Positions 35,606 to 43,781 of a stretch of 64,000 bases of DNA are shown here, in pieces. The stretch covers positions 1 to 64,000 of the forward strand of contig CASEDP010000001.1 in the NCBI GenBank assembly GCA_949286835.1, read 5' to 3'. The notes beneath the pieces are model-generated. The model was not told the DNA's origin and did no database searches. It was given only the letters and a program-made list of their open reading frames with translations. Position 1 is the first letter of the stretch. Every line of letters begins with the position of its first letter. This stretch comes from an uncultured Clostridia bacterium. Its GTDB lineage: Bacteria > Bacillota > Clostridia > Christensenellales > Borkfalkiaceae. A program made the translations under genes and the position numbers.

Positions 35606-35732
35606 ATGCACAAGTTTAGCCCGTCGGGTCAATATTAACGGGTGCACTGCAAGGCAACTGTCCATATCCGCCAAGTCAAGCGATTTGCCGGGAAATAAAG
35701 CATTTTTTTGAAGAAATTTGAGCCGCAAACAA

Positions 35733-35761
35733 TTGCATTTATGCGTGAATTTTGATACAAT
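35733..35761 (+). promoter_or_regulatory. promoter of the biotin carboxyltransferase/sodium pump operon
   Basis: TTGCAT (35733-35738) and TACAAT (35756-35761) with a 17-bp spacer. The start point near 35768 gives a leader of about 30 nt with the ribosome binding site CAGGAG before ATG 35798. Confidence 0.65.
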
Positions 35762-35797
35762 GATATACGTAGAAAATTTGGCATCAGGAGTATTTGC

Positions 35798-37174
35798 ATG
35801 GATAAAATCGAACTTTTGCAGGCGCGCAAGCAACAGCTTTTAGACGCCGGAAAGGTTATTCGTGAAGAAATCAACAAGCTCATTGATAAGGATAGTTTTG
35901 TCGAACTGTCTGCGTTCTCGTTTTCCGAAAGTGAGTTCTACGGGGACAAGGCAGAGGGCGAAGGCGTGGTAACGGGCTTCGCAACGATAAATGACTATCC
36001 TTATTATATTGTTGCGCAGAATAGCCAGGTATTGAACGGCGGCATAAGCAACGCCAACTGCAAGAAAATTTTTAAGTGCCTTGAGCAGGCAGAAAAGAAC
36101 GGAACGCCCGTCATCTATCTGCTTTCTTCGCTCGGCGTGAGAGTGGGTGAGGGCGTAAACGTATTGGAGGGAATTGCCGCGCTGCTCTCTAAGGCGGCTC
36201 AGCTCAAGGGTGTAGTTCCCCAGTATCTCGTAGTTAACGGTGAAGTTTACGGGCAGATTGCCCTTCTCTCGGGAATTTGCGACTTCAACTTCTTCATAGA
36301 CAAGAAGTCCGTGCTTGCAACTTCCAGCCCCCTCGTAATAACCGCTTCCGCGGGCGAAAATGTCCCCAAGGAGAAGATAGGCAGCGCGCAGGCAATCGAA
36401 AAGTCGCAGCTTGCCACCATTGTTGTTAAGGGCTTCGAGGACGTTAAGTCTAAGATCGTCAGCCTTTCCGAACTTCTCTCCGTCGGCGTTGTCGATTGCG
36501 AGGACCTCAACAGGTCAATCCCCTCTTTAAAGACAAGCGTGAGCGCGAAAAATCTGCTCTCGGTTTTCGACAAGGGCAGCGTAGTGGAGCTCGGCGCGGG
36601 CTATTGCGCCGAAGTAAAGTGCGTGCTCGCAAGAATTGGCGGGATTTCTGTTGCCGCAGTCATCTTCGACGGCGAGGACGGCGTGGAACTGTGCGCGTGC
36701 AAGGCGAGAAAGCTTCGCAACTTTGCAGAGCTTGCAAGCAACTATGCTCTTCCCTATATAACTTTCGTCAACACTCTCGGCATAAAGGCGACGCCGCAGG
36801 CAGCAAACAGCCCAGTAATAGGCGAACTTGCGGGCTATGTCGGCGTTCTGAATACTCTCGACACGGCAAAGATATCGGTTGTTACTGGCAAGGCGATAGG
36901 TCTCGGCTATACGCTCTTTGCGGCAAAGTCTATGGGTTATGACTTCACTTATGCCTTTGCGAATTCCAAGATCGCCCTCTTCGACAGCGTTCAGGGTGCG
37001 GAAATCGAGCTTGTGAAGGACAAAAAAACGGATATGGGCAAACTCGCCGCAAAGTATGCGGACGAAAATTCTGACCCCATTAACGCGGCAAAGGGAGGCT
37101 ATATCGACAACATCATAGAGCCTTCGTTTGTAAGACAGTATATTATCGCTTCGCTTCAGATGCTCATAAAGTGA
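35798..37174 (+). CDS. divergent acyl-CoA carboxyltransferase (MmdA/12S-like)
   Basis: A 458-residue carboxyltransferase of the crotonase-like MmdA, PccB and transcarboxylase 12S family, which moves CO2 between an acyl-CoA and biotin. Two tandem halves are visible. The first oxyanion region reads S-S-L-G-V-R-V-G-E-G-V near 110, where relatives have S-G-G-A-R-I-Q-E-G; the second reads V-N-T-L-G-I-K-A-T-P near 325, where relatives have D-T-P-G-F-x-x-G. Both sites differ from the consensus, and the protein is shorter than the usual 510 or so residues. It heads the operon with OadG-, biotin-carrier-, OadB- and OadA-type genes. Methylmalonyl-CoA is the family substrate but is not proven here. Confidence 0.8.
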   Translation: MDKIELLQARKQQLLDAGKVIREEINKLIDKDSFVELSAFSFSESEFYGDKAEGEGVVTGFATINDYPYYIVAQNSQVLNGGISNANCKKIFKCLEQAEKNGTPVIYLLSSLGVRVGEGVNVLEGIAALLSKAAQLKGVVPQYLVVNGEVYGQIALLSGICDFNFFIDKKSVLATSSPLVITASAGENVPKEKIGSAQAIEKSQLATIVVKGFEDVKSKIVSLSELLSVGVVDCEDLNRSIPSLKTSVSAKNLLSVFDKGSVVELGAGYCAEVKCVLARIGGISVAAVIFDGEDGVELCACKARKLRNFAELASNYALPYITFVNTLGIKATPQAANSPVIGELAGYVGVLNTLDTAKISVVTGKAIGLGYTLFAAKSMGYDFTYAFANSKIALFDSVQGAEIELVKDKKTDMGKLAAKYADENSDPINAAKGGYIDNIIEPSFVRQYIIASLQMLIK

Positions 37175-37182
37175 GGTAAAAT

Positions 37183-37593
37183 ATGTTGAACAGATTATTA
37201 GCTATTTTGCCGGGCGACAACAGTTCGTGGGCAGGACAGATAAAGGACCCGAGTAATTACTATTTTGACAATTTCGGAGAGGCGGCAATTTATGCGCTCA
37301 TCGGTCTTGGCGTAGTATTTTTGGGGATTGTCATAATCATCGCCATTATCTGGCTTGTCGGACTGCTGATGAGAAAGACAAACAACCTCGAGTTTCTGAC
37401 AGACCTGGGCAAAAGAAAGAAAGTCAAATCGACGGAAACAGCCGTCTCTGCGCCAGAGGACAAAGTGTCTGCTGTGCAGTCCGACGACATTCCCGACGAA
37501 GTTAAAGTTGCAATAATCGCCGCAATTATGGCATATTATCAGGAAAAAGAGGATAAGTGCCAGTTCACGGTCAAGAGAATAAAGAGAATTTAA
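37183..37593 (+). CDS. OadG/MmdD-like sodium pump small subunit
   Basis: A 136-residue single-pass membrane protein. The helix spans about 37-64. The C-terminal block V-K-V-A-I-I-A-A-I-M-A-Y-Y then F-T-V-K-R-I is the pattern seen in OadG/MmdD proteins, where the gamma/delta subunit holds the membrane pump and the soluble carboxyltransferase together. The sequence before the helix (1-36) is polar with S-W-A-G-Q, and the linker after it is long and charged. Its place between the carboxyltransferase and biotin carrier genes supports the call. Confidence 0.82.
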   Translation: MLNRLLAILPGDNSSWAGQIKDPSNYYFDNFGEAAIYALIGLGVVFLGIVIIIAIIWLVGLLMRKTNNLEFLTDLGKRKKVKSTETAVSAPEDKVSAVQSDDIPDEVKVAIIAAIMAYYQEKEDKCQFTVKRIKRI

Positions 37594-37603
37594 GGAGAAA
37601 ATT

Positions 37604-37960
37604 ATGCGTAATTTTGTTGTTGTCATAGATGGAAAGAGCTATTCGGTAGGCGTAGAAGAGGTAGGCGAAGGCGAAAACGTTGCGCCCGTAGTGACTAAGG
37701 TCGCACCACAGGCGGCGCCCGCCGCTGTGCCCGCGCCCGTTTCGGCAAGCGGCGTAAAGGTAGTTTCGCCCTTCCCCGGTCTCATCAAAAAGTTACTCTT
37801 TGAAAACGGCGCAACCATAAAGAAGGATGAGCCCATAATCGTGCTCGAGGCTATGAAGATGGATAACGACATCACCGCCCCCTGCGACGGCAAGATAACC
37901 TATCAGGTTGCAAAGGGCGCAAACGTAGAATCCGACGCGGTTCTTGCAGTAATAGGCTGA
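37604..37960 (+). CDS. biotin carboxyl carrier protein (biotin/lipoyl domain)
   Basis: A 118-residue protein with an Ala/Pro-rich flexible linker (about 33-50) and a C-terminal biotinyl domain. The biotinylation site is E-A-M-K-M-D, with the lysine near residue 84. The N-terminal 30 residues resemble the start of other free carriers (R-N-F-V-V-V-I-D-G-K-S-Y). It should carry CO2 between the carboxyltransferase or transferases and the OadB pump. The linker length suits reaching several partners. Confidence 0.93.
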   Translation: MRNFVVVIDGKSYSVGVEEVGEGENVAPVVTKVAPQAAPAAVPAPVSASGVKVVSPFPGLIKKLLFENGATIKKDEPIIVLEAMKMDNDITAPCDGKITYQVAKGANVESDAVLAVIG

Positions 37961-37973
37961 TCGGAGGGAGACA

Positions 37974-39209
37974 ATGTTATCGTGTTTACTTGAAGTAAAC
38001 ATCGGTGAAATCTTCGTCAATCTCTACAACGATATGGGTTTCGTGAACGGAACGTGGCAGAACTATGTTATGCTGCTCATCTCGTTCGTGCTTATGTATC
38101 TTGCGATTGTAAAGAAGTTTGAACCGCTGTTATTGCTTCCCATAGCGTTCGGTATGTTTCTCATAAACCTTCCGGGCGCTCAGGACGTCCTCTGGGGCAC
38201 TTACACCGAAGGAAGTCACGCCTATGAGGACGTTGAAAACAGGGGACTTTTGTGGTATCTCTATTTCGGCGTCGACAAGGTAATCTATCCCCCGCTCATC
38301 TTCCTCGGAATAGGCTGTATGACCGACTTCGGTCCGCTCATTGCCAATCCCAAGTCGATGCTCATCGGCGCAGGCGCACAGCTCGGCATATTTATTGCAT
38401 TTATGCTCGCCGTACTTCTCGGTTTCTCTGTTGCCGAGGCGGCGTCAATCGCCATAATCGGCGGAGCGGACGGTCCTACTGCGATATATGTCACAAACCA
38501 GCTCTCTTCGGAAATTCTGCCTATGATAGCCATAGCGGCGTACTCGTATATGGCGCTCATTCCGATAATACAGAAACCTTTGATGCGCCTTTTGACCACA
38601 AAGAAGGAGCGCACCATAAGAATGAAGCAGCTCCGCAAGGTCAGCAAGATTGAAAAGATCCTGTTCCCGCTCATAGTTACTCTGGTTGTCGGAATAATTC
38701 TTCCTTCGTCGTTGGCACTTCTCGGTATGCTGATGCTCGGCAACCTGTTCAGGGAGTCCGGCGTAGTTGAAAGGCTTTCCTCGCAGGCGCAGAACGGACT
38801 TATGAATACCATAACGATATTCCTCGGCGTTTCCGTCGGCTGCAAGGCGCAGGGCGAGGTTTTCCTCAGCGTTCAGACATTGTATATAATAGGTTTAGGT
38901 CTTTTGGCGTTCATCTGCGGCACGATAGGCGGTCTGCTCGTCGCAAAGATTATGTGCAAGCTCTCGGGCGGAAAGATAAATCCTCTCATAGGTTCGGCGG
39001 GCGTATCTGCAGTACCTATGGCGGCGAGAATTTCAGAGGACGTGGGAAGGGAGTACGACCCCCAGAACCACCTTCTTATGCACGCTATGGGACCGAATGT
39101 TGCGGGCGTCATAGGCTCTGCAATTGCGGCAGGCATATTGCTTGCTTGTTTCGGCGGCTATGTCGACGGTACTGCTGCCGCGGCTGCCGTAAGTTCGATT
39201 ATTGCATAA
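37974..39209 (+). CDS. oadB: sodium-pumping decarboxylase beta subunit (OadB/MmdB)
   Basis: A 411-residue polytopic membrane protein that decarboxylates carboxybiotin and exports Na+. Family signatures are visible: I-F-L-G-I-G-C-M-T-D-F-G-P-L near 108, the invariant I-I-G-G-A-D-G-P-T-A-I near 165 with the essential aspartate, and a second glycine-rich G-S-A-G-V-S-A-V-P near 341. About ten membrane segments are predicted. The ribosome binding site is GGAGGG. Its presence makes the operon an energy-conserving sodium pump. Confidence 0.95.
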   Translation: MLSCLLEVNIGEIFVNLYNDMGFVNGTWQNYVMLLISFVLMYLAIVKKFEPLLLLPIAFGMFLINLPGAQDVLWGTYTEGSHAYEDVENRGLLWYLYFGVDKVIYPPLIFLGIGCMTDFGPLIANPKSMLIGAGAQLGIFIAFMLAVLLGFSVAEAASIAIIGGADGPTAIYVTNQLSSEILPMIAIAAYSYMALIPIIQKPLMRLLTTKKERTIRMKQLRKVSKIEKILFPLIVTLVVGIILPSSLALLGMLMLGNLFRESGVVERLSSQAQNGLMNTITIFLGVSVGCKAQGEVFLSVQTLYIIGLGLLAFICGTIGGLLVAKIMCKLSGGKINPLIGSAGVSAVPMAARISEDVGREYDPQNHLLMHAMGPNVAGVIGSAIAAGILLACFGGYVDGTAAAAAVSSIIA

Positions 39210-39227
39210 TACGGAGATTAAAAATAT

Positions 39228-40655
39228 ATGAAAGCTAAGAAAGTTTTAATTACCGATACCATATTGAGGGACGCCCATCAGTCTCAGGCGGCAACGCGAA
39301 TGAGATTTGAGGATATGGAGCCCGTTCTCTCCCGGCTCGACGACATAGGTTACTACTCGCTCGAGGCGTGGGGAGGAGCAACTTTCGATACCTGCCTCAG
39401 GTTCCTCAACGAGGACCCCTGGGACAGATTGAGGAATTTGAAGAAATACCTCAAAAAGACGCCCATTCAGATGCTTTTAAGAGGGCAGAACCTGCTCGGA
39501 TACAGACACTATGCCGACGACGTCGTTGAAAAATTCATCGAAAAATCGATTGAAAACGGCGTTGGTGTAATAAGAGTATTTGACGCCCTCAATGACCCCA
39601 GAAATCTTGAAGCTTCGATGAAGGCAATCAAAAAATACGGCGCTGGCGGCAAATGCGTGTGCGAGGCGACAATCTCGTACACGACCAGCCCTGTACACAC
39701 GACCGATTACTTCGTAAAGCTTGCGAAGGATTTTGAGGATATGGGCGCAGACAATATCTGCATAAAGGATATGGCAAACATTTTATTGCCCTTCACGGCA
39801 TACGATGTCGTAAGCAAGATAAAGGAAGAGCTTCGTCCAGAAACTAAGCTTCACCTTCATACGCACAACACCTCGGGTACGGGCGATATGATCAACCTTA
39901 TGGCAATCCAGGCTGGCGTAGACATAGTCGACTGCGCGCTTTCGCCCCTCGGCAACGGTACATCCAACCCTGCGACGGAACCTCTCGTTGCGACGCTCAA
40001 GGGCACGCCGTACGATACAGGCATCGACATTGAAAAACTGCTTCCCATAGTAAAGCACTTCAACGGAGTTGCCGCAAAGCTCGAAAAAGATGGCGTACTC
40101 AACCCTAAGGTGAGAAAGGTGGACATAAACACGCTCATTTATCAGGTTCCGGGCGGAATGCTTTCAAACCTTATGAACCAGCTCAAGCAGGCGGGAAAAG
40201 AGGATAAACTTCCCGAATGTCTTGCAGAAGTTCCCGTCGTGAGAAAGGACTGCGGCTATCCCCCGCTGGTAACTCCTTCCAGCCAGATTGTCGGAACGCA
40301 GGCGGTTTGGAATGTACTTCTCGGCAGATATAAGACGACTACGGCGCAATATAAAGATTTGATTTTGGGCAAGTACGGAAAAGTTCCCGGCGAAGTAAAC
40401 AAACAAATTCTGAAGGAGTGTACGGCGCACGGCGAAAAGGTCATCACCTGCCGCCCCGCCGACCTTCTCTCCGACGAGATGGACGAACTGACCGCAAAGG
40501 TCAAGGCGGACGGCTTCTATGAAAAGGAAGAAGATGTGCTCTCGTATGCACTCTTCCCCGAAGTTGCCACCAACTTCTTTAAGTGGAGAAAGGCTAAGGA
40601 ATGCGGCGTCGATACCGATATGGCAAAGAACCCTTCGGGCGTCTATCCCGTATAA
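39228..40655 (+). CDS. oadA: oxaloacetate decarboxylase alpha / pyruvate carboxylase subunit B type carboxyltransferase
   Basis: A 475-residue DRE-TIM carboxyltransferase that transfers CO2 between oxaloacetate and biotin. It has D-T-I-L-R-D-A-H-Q-S at 10-19, the N-L-L-G-Y-R segment near 90, the active-site lysine in C-I-K-D-M-A near 184, and the metal-binding H-L-H-T-H-N-T near 209. It ends without a fused biotin domain, so it must use the separate carrier encoded two genes upstream. It is the counterpart of the 5S subunit of Propionibacterium transcarboxylase. A hairpin follows. Confidence 0.93.
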   Translation: MKAKKVLITDTILRDAHQSQAATRMRFEDMEPVLSRLDDIGYYSLEAWGGATFDTCLRFLNEDPWDRLRNLKKYLKKTPIQMLLRGQNLLGYRHYADDVVEKFIEKSIENGVGVIRVFDALNDPRNLEASMKAIKKYGAGGKCVCEATISYTTSPVHTTDYFVKLAKDFEDMGADNICIKDMANILLPFTAYDVVSKIKEELRPETKLHLHTHNTSGTGDMINLMAIQAGVDIVDCALSPLGNGTSNPATEPLVATLKGTPYDTGIDIEKLLPIVKHFNGVAAKLEKDGVLNPKVRKVDINTLIYQVPGGMLSNLMNQLKQAGKEDKLPECLAEVPVVRKDCGYPPLVTPSSQIVGTQAVWNVLLGRYKTTTAQYKDLILGKYGKVPGEVNKQILKECTAHGEKVITCRPADLLSDEMDELTAKVKADGFYEKEEDVLSYALFPEVATNFFKWRKAKECGVDTDMAKNPSGVYPV

Positions 40656-40679
40656 GACACAGGATTTAATAGATTTCAG

Positions 40680-40715
40680 GCGGAGACGGACTTATTATTC
40701 CGTTTCCGCTAATTT
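40680..40715 (+). terminator. terminator of the carboxyltransferase operon
   Basis: An 11-bp stem GCGGAGACGGA/TCCGTTTCCGC (one G-T pair) with an 8-nt loop is followed by TAATTTAT. The T run is interrupted, so read-through is possible. Confidence 0.6.
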
Positions 40716-40724
40716 ATAATTGAT

Positions 40725-41948
40725 ATGAAAGTTGCAGTGATAGGAGCGGGCGCTTCGGGACTTATGGCGGCATATTCCGCCGCCGCAAGGGGAAACGACG
40801 TGACCGTATATGAAAAGAACTCCAAGTGCGGCAAAAAGATATACATAACGGGAAAGGGCAGGTGCAATGTCACAAACCTCGTACCCGCGCAGGAATTTCT
40901 GCAGAATGTAGTGAATAATGCAAAATTTCTGACGGGGGCAGTATATTCTTTTCCGCCGGACAGACTTTATTCCTTCCTTGAAGAGGGCGGTTGCCCTTTA
41001 AAAACCGAACGGGGGAACAGAGTTTTCCCCGTAAGCGACAAGGCCAGCGATATAACCAAATGTCTGCAAAATTACTGCGAAAATGCGGGCGTAGTGTTTA
41101 AATTTGACGAATTAGTGCAAGATATAGTAATTTTGAATAGTACTGTGTCTGGCATAATAGTTAAAAATGAGCTCATTCACTATGACAAAGTAATAGTCTG
41201 CACGGGCGGAATGAGCTATCCTTCGACGGGTTCGGATGGCGACGGCTATCGTTTCGCCGAAAGGGCGGGTCACTCCGTCGTACCGCTCAGACCCGCGCTC
41301 TGCGGACTGAATGTCAAGGGCGACTATTGCGCACAGATGCAGGGGCTCTCGCTTAAAAACGTCGGTCTTTCGGTATTCTGCGGACAGAAAAAGCTCTTCG
41401 AGCAGATGGGGGAAATGCTTTTTACCCATTTCGGCGTGTCCGGACCTCTTATTCTTACGGCGTCCAGCCTTAGTGCCCGCCTCAATCTGAACGATATAAA
41501 ACTTGTGCTCGACCTCAAACCCGCGCTCGACGAACTGACGCTCGACAGGCGGCTTTTGCGCGATTTTGGCGATAATAAGAACAAGAGCATATCGAATTGC
41601 CTCAAAAATCTGTTGCCGACCGCGATGATAGGCGAGGTACTAAGGCGCTCGGGAATATCTCCCGACAAGAAAGTGAATGTAGTTTCGCGCGCGGAGAGGG
41701 CATTGCTGTTGACAACTGTCAAAAATTTTGTTATTCTTATTTCGTCGCTGAGGGGCTTTGAGGAAGCCATTATTACCTCCGGCGGGGTTAACGTCAGGGA
41801 TATTAACCCCAAGACTATGCAGAGCAAGCTCGTCGACGGGCTGTATTTTTGCGGCGAAGTGCTGGACGTAGACGCGTTCACCGGCGGGTTCAATCTGCAG
41901 ATTGCTTTTGCAACGGGCTACGCCGCGGGGAACAGTATTCAGCCATAA
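40725..41948 (+). CDS. FAD-dependent oxidoreductase, HI0933/BaiN family
   Basis: A 407-residue flavoprotein. The dinucleotide-binding G-A-G-A-S-G-L-M-A-A is at 7-16, followed by E-K-N-S-K-C-G-K-K-I and the family signature T-G-K-G-R-C-N-V-T-N near 45. A second block, G-G-M-S-Y-P-S-T-G-S-D-G, is near 160, and the C-terminal FAD segment is D-A-F-T-G-G-F-N-L-Q. BaiN-like members act on bile-acid intermediates in some gut Clostridia, but most homologues have no known substrate. A TATAAT lies only four bases before the ATG. It is not clearly linked to its neighbours. Confidence 0.9.
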   Translation: MKVAVIGAGASGLMAAYSAAARGNDVTVYEKNSKCGKKIYITGKGRCNVTNLVPAQEFLQNVVNNAKFLTGAVYSFPPDRLYSFLEEGGCPLKTERGNRVFPVSDKASDITKCLQNYCENAGVVFKFDELVQDIVILNSTVSGIIVKNELIHYDKVIVCTGGMSYPSTGSDGDGYRFAERAGHSVVPLRPALCGLNVKGDYCAQMQGLSLKNVGLSVFCGQKKLFEQMGEMLFTHFGVSGPLILTASSLSARLNLNDIKLVLDLKPALDELTLDRRLLRDFGDNKNKSISNCLKNLLPTAMIGEVLRRSGISPDKKVNVVSRAERALLLTTVKNFVILISSLRGFEEAIITSGGVNVRDINPKTMQSKLVDGLYFCGEVLDVDAFTGGFNLQIAFATGYAAGNSIQP

Positions 41949-41970
41949 ATAGAATAATTTAAGGTAAAAT

Positions 41971-42027
41971 TGCGGAAATTTCAGTTGTTTTTATGCAAAA
42001 ATCGGCTTATCGGGCTGAATTTCCGCA
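41971..42027 (+). other. long hairpin upstream of the AroH-Cmk gene
   Basis: TGCGGAAATTTCAG (41971-41984) pairs with CTGAATTTCCGCA (42015-42027), leaving one bulged base, across a 30-nt loop. There is no T run after it, so it is not a standard terminator. It is 46 bp before the start codon and could be an mRNA leader element or an operator. No riboswitch family was recognised. Confidence 0.45.
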
Positions 42028-42073
42028 TCATAAAATTATAACTTTCTAAAGAATTTTTTCAAGAGGTGAGCTT

Positions 42074-43081
42074 ATGAAGGCAATAAGAGGCGCCACGACG
42101 GTGGCAAAGGACTGTCCGGAGGACATCAGGGATAGCGTTAGGGAACTGCTGGATGCCATTTTCAGTGAAAATAGCCTCAGACTGGACGAGGTTGTCTGCA
42201 TTATGCTTTCGAGTACTGCGGACATCACATCATTCTATCCCGCAAAGGCGGCGAGAGAGGCCGGCTATGCGCGCTTTCCTCTCTATTCCTCGACCGAACC
42301 CTCGATAGAGGGCTCGCTCTCAAGATGTATTAGAGTTATGATACTCGTAGAGCGTTCTAAGGCGGTCAAACACATTTACCTTCGAGAGGCGAAGATGCTC
42401 CGCAAGGATCTGACCAAGACGCTCAATATTGCCATCGACGGTCCGGCAGGCAGCGGGAAGAGTACCGTTTCAAGAATAATCGCCGAGAGGCTTGGCATTC
42501 TGTACCTCGACACGGGTGCAATGTATAGGGCAATCGCCCTCAAGTGCGTGAGGGAGAATGCTGACTATGCTGACAAGGACGTCATAAAGAACATCGTCGA
42601 CAGGATTGATATTAAGGTTGACTACTGCAACGGCGCGCAGGTGACGCTGCTTGACGGCGAGGACGTCTCTGCGGAGATACGTACTCCTCAGGTCTCGCTG
42701 CTTGCCTCCTATGTCTCGGCATACAGCTTCGTGAGGACAAAAATGGTAGAGCTTCAGCGCGATATTGCAGCCAAGTTTTCCTGCGTGCTTGACGGCAGGG
42801 ATATCGGCACAAACGTGCTGCCCGACTGCGAGTTCAAGTTCTTCCTCACGGCGGACAACAAGGTGAGGGCAAAGAGAAGGCACGCCGAGAATGTTGCCAA
42901 GGGCATCGACCAGCCATTCGACGAGGTCCTGAAGGAAATCGAAGAGAGGGACTTCCACGACAGAAACCGAGCGGTAGCACCCCTTAAGCAGGCATCCGAC
43001 GCACAGGTTGTGGATACTTCTGATATGACAATCGACGAGGTTGTTTCACTCATACTGACAAAGGTAGAGGAAAAGATCTGA
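42074..43081 (+). CDS. cmk: chorismate mutase (AroH type) - cytidylate kinase fusion
   Basis: A 335-residue two-domain enzyme. Residues 1-118 are an AroH-type chorismate mutase with I-R-G-A-T-T at 4-9, S-S-T-A-D-I-T-S-F-Y-P-A-K-A-A-R, I-R-V-M-I-L and H-I-Y-L-R-E-A-K, matching the B. subtilis AroH trimer-interface active site. Residues about 122-335 are a CMP/dCMP kinase with P-loop D-G-P-A-G-S-G-K-S-T, Y-L-D-T-G-A-M-Y-R-A, D-G-R-D-I-G-T and R-D-x-x-D-R. No stop codon separates the two. The separate genes are often neighbours in Clostridia, so fusion of adjacent genes is likely. plsC and ispH-S1 follow, the usual order. Confidence 0.92.
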   Translation: MKAIRGATTVAKDCPEDIRDSVRELLDAIFSENSLRLDEVVCIMLSSTADITSFYPAKAAREAGYARFPLYSSTEPSIEGSLSRCIRVMILVERSKAVKHIYLREAKMLRKDLTKTLNIAIDGPAGSGKSTVSRIIAERLGILYLDTGAMYRAIALKCVRENADYADKDVIKNIVDRIDIKVDYCNGAQVTLLDGEDVSAEIRTPQVSLLASYVSAYSFVRTKMVELQRDIAAKFSCVLDGRDIGTNVLPDCEFKFFLTADNKVRAKRRHAENVAKGIDQPFDEVLKEIEERDFHDRNRAVAPLKQASDAQVVDTSDMTIDEVVSLILTKVEEKI

Positions 43082-43114
43082 TCCCGCCAAACGCAGAGAG
43101 AATATTATGTAATT

Positions 43115-43780
43115 ATGAAAAGCAAAGAGAACAATGACAAGACATCTCTTAAGAGATTTTTTTCGCTGATACATTTCGTTGAAAAGTATATTTTCAGGTT
43201 GTTCTTCCCGTACAAAAGGCACGGCAACCTGAAAAAATATAACGACGGTCCGCTCATCCTCATAGGCAACCACTATGCTAACCTCGATATGGCTTACGCC
43301 TGCCGCGTGACGGACAGGCCCATTCACTTTGTAGCCAAGGAGAGCCTTTGGAAAGTCGGCATAGTTAGGTACCTGGTCAACAGGGTGCAGTGCATACCCG
43401 TAAAGCGTGACGGCTCCGACGTGCAGGCTATTAAGAGCTGTATGAAGATACTCAAGGAAGGCGGCGTAATTAACATCTATCCCGAGGGCACGAGAAATCG
43501 CTCTTATAAAGATCTTTTGCCTTTCCACGGCGGCGCGGCGGCGCTATCCATAAAGACGCAGACGCCGATTATTCCCGTAGTGCAGATAAAGAAGATGAAG
43601 CTCTTCAGAAGGCGCGACATTATCTACGGCGACCCCATAGAGTTCAGGCAATTCTACGGCAAGAGGCTGACAAAATCCGACATAGAGGAATGCGACAAGG
43701 TTCTGCGCGACGCCATAATAAATATGCGCCTTGCCTTCATAGAGAAGCATAAAATCAAGTTTAAGAGTTACGAAGTCTGA
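43115..43780 (+). CDS. plsC: 1-acylglycerol-3-phosphate acyltransferase
   Basis: A 221-residue membrane-associated acyltransferase that makes phosphatidic acid from lysophosphatidic acid. Motif I is N-H-Y-A-N-L-D (N-H-x4-D) near 52, motif II/III P-E-G-T-R-N-R-S near 128, and the P-I-I-P-V motif near 150. The N-terminus has an amphipathic stretch with two aromatic clusters rather than a clear spanning helix. It sits in the cmk-plsC-ispH order typical of Clostridia, starting 33 bp after cmk. Confidence 0.92.
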   Translation: MKSKENNDKTSLKRFFSLIHFVEKYIFRLFFPYKRHGNLKKYNDGPLILIGNHYANLDMAYACRVTDRPIHFVAKESLWKVGIVRYLVNRVQCIPVKRDGSDVQAIKSCMKILKEGGVINIYPEGTRNRSYKDLLPFHGGAAALSIKTQTPIIPVVQIKKMKLFRRRDIIYGDPIEFRQFYGKRLTKSDIEECDKVLRDAIINMRLAFIEKHKIKFKSYEV

Positions 43781-43781
43781 T

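Noticed and set aside
35606-35732. riboswitch upstream of the sodium-pump operon
   Set aside because: The best promoter (35733-35761) lies downstream of this region, so it would not be in the mRNA, and no known riboswitch pattern was recognised.
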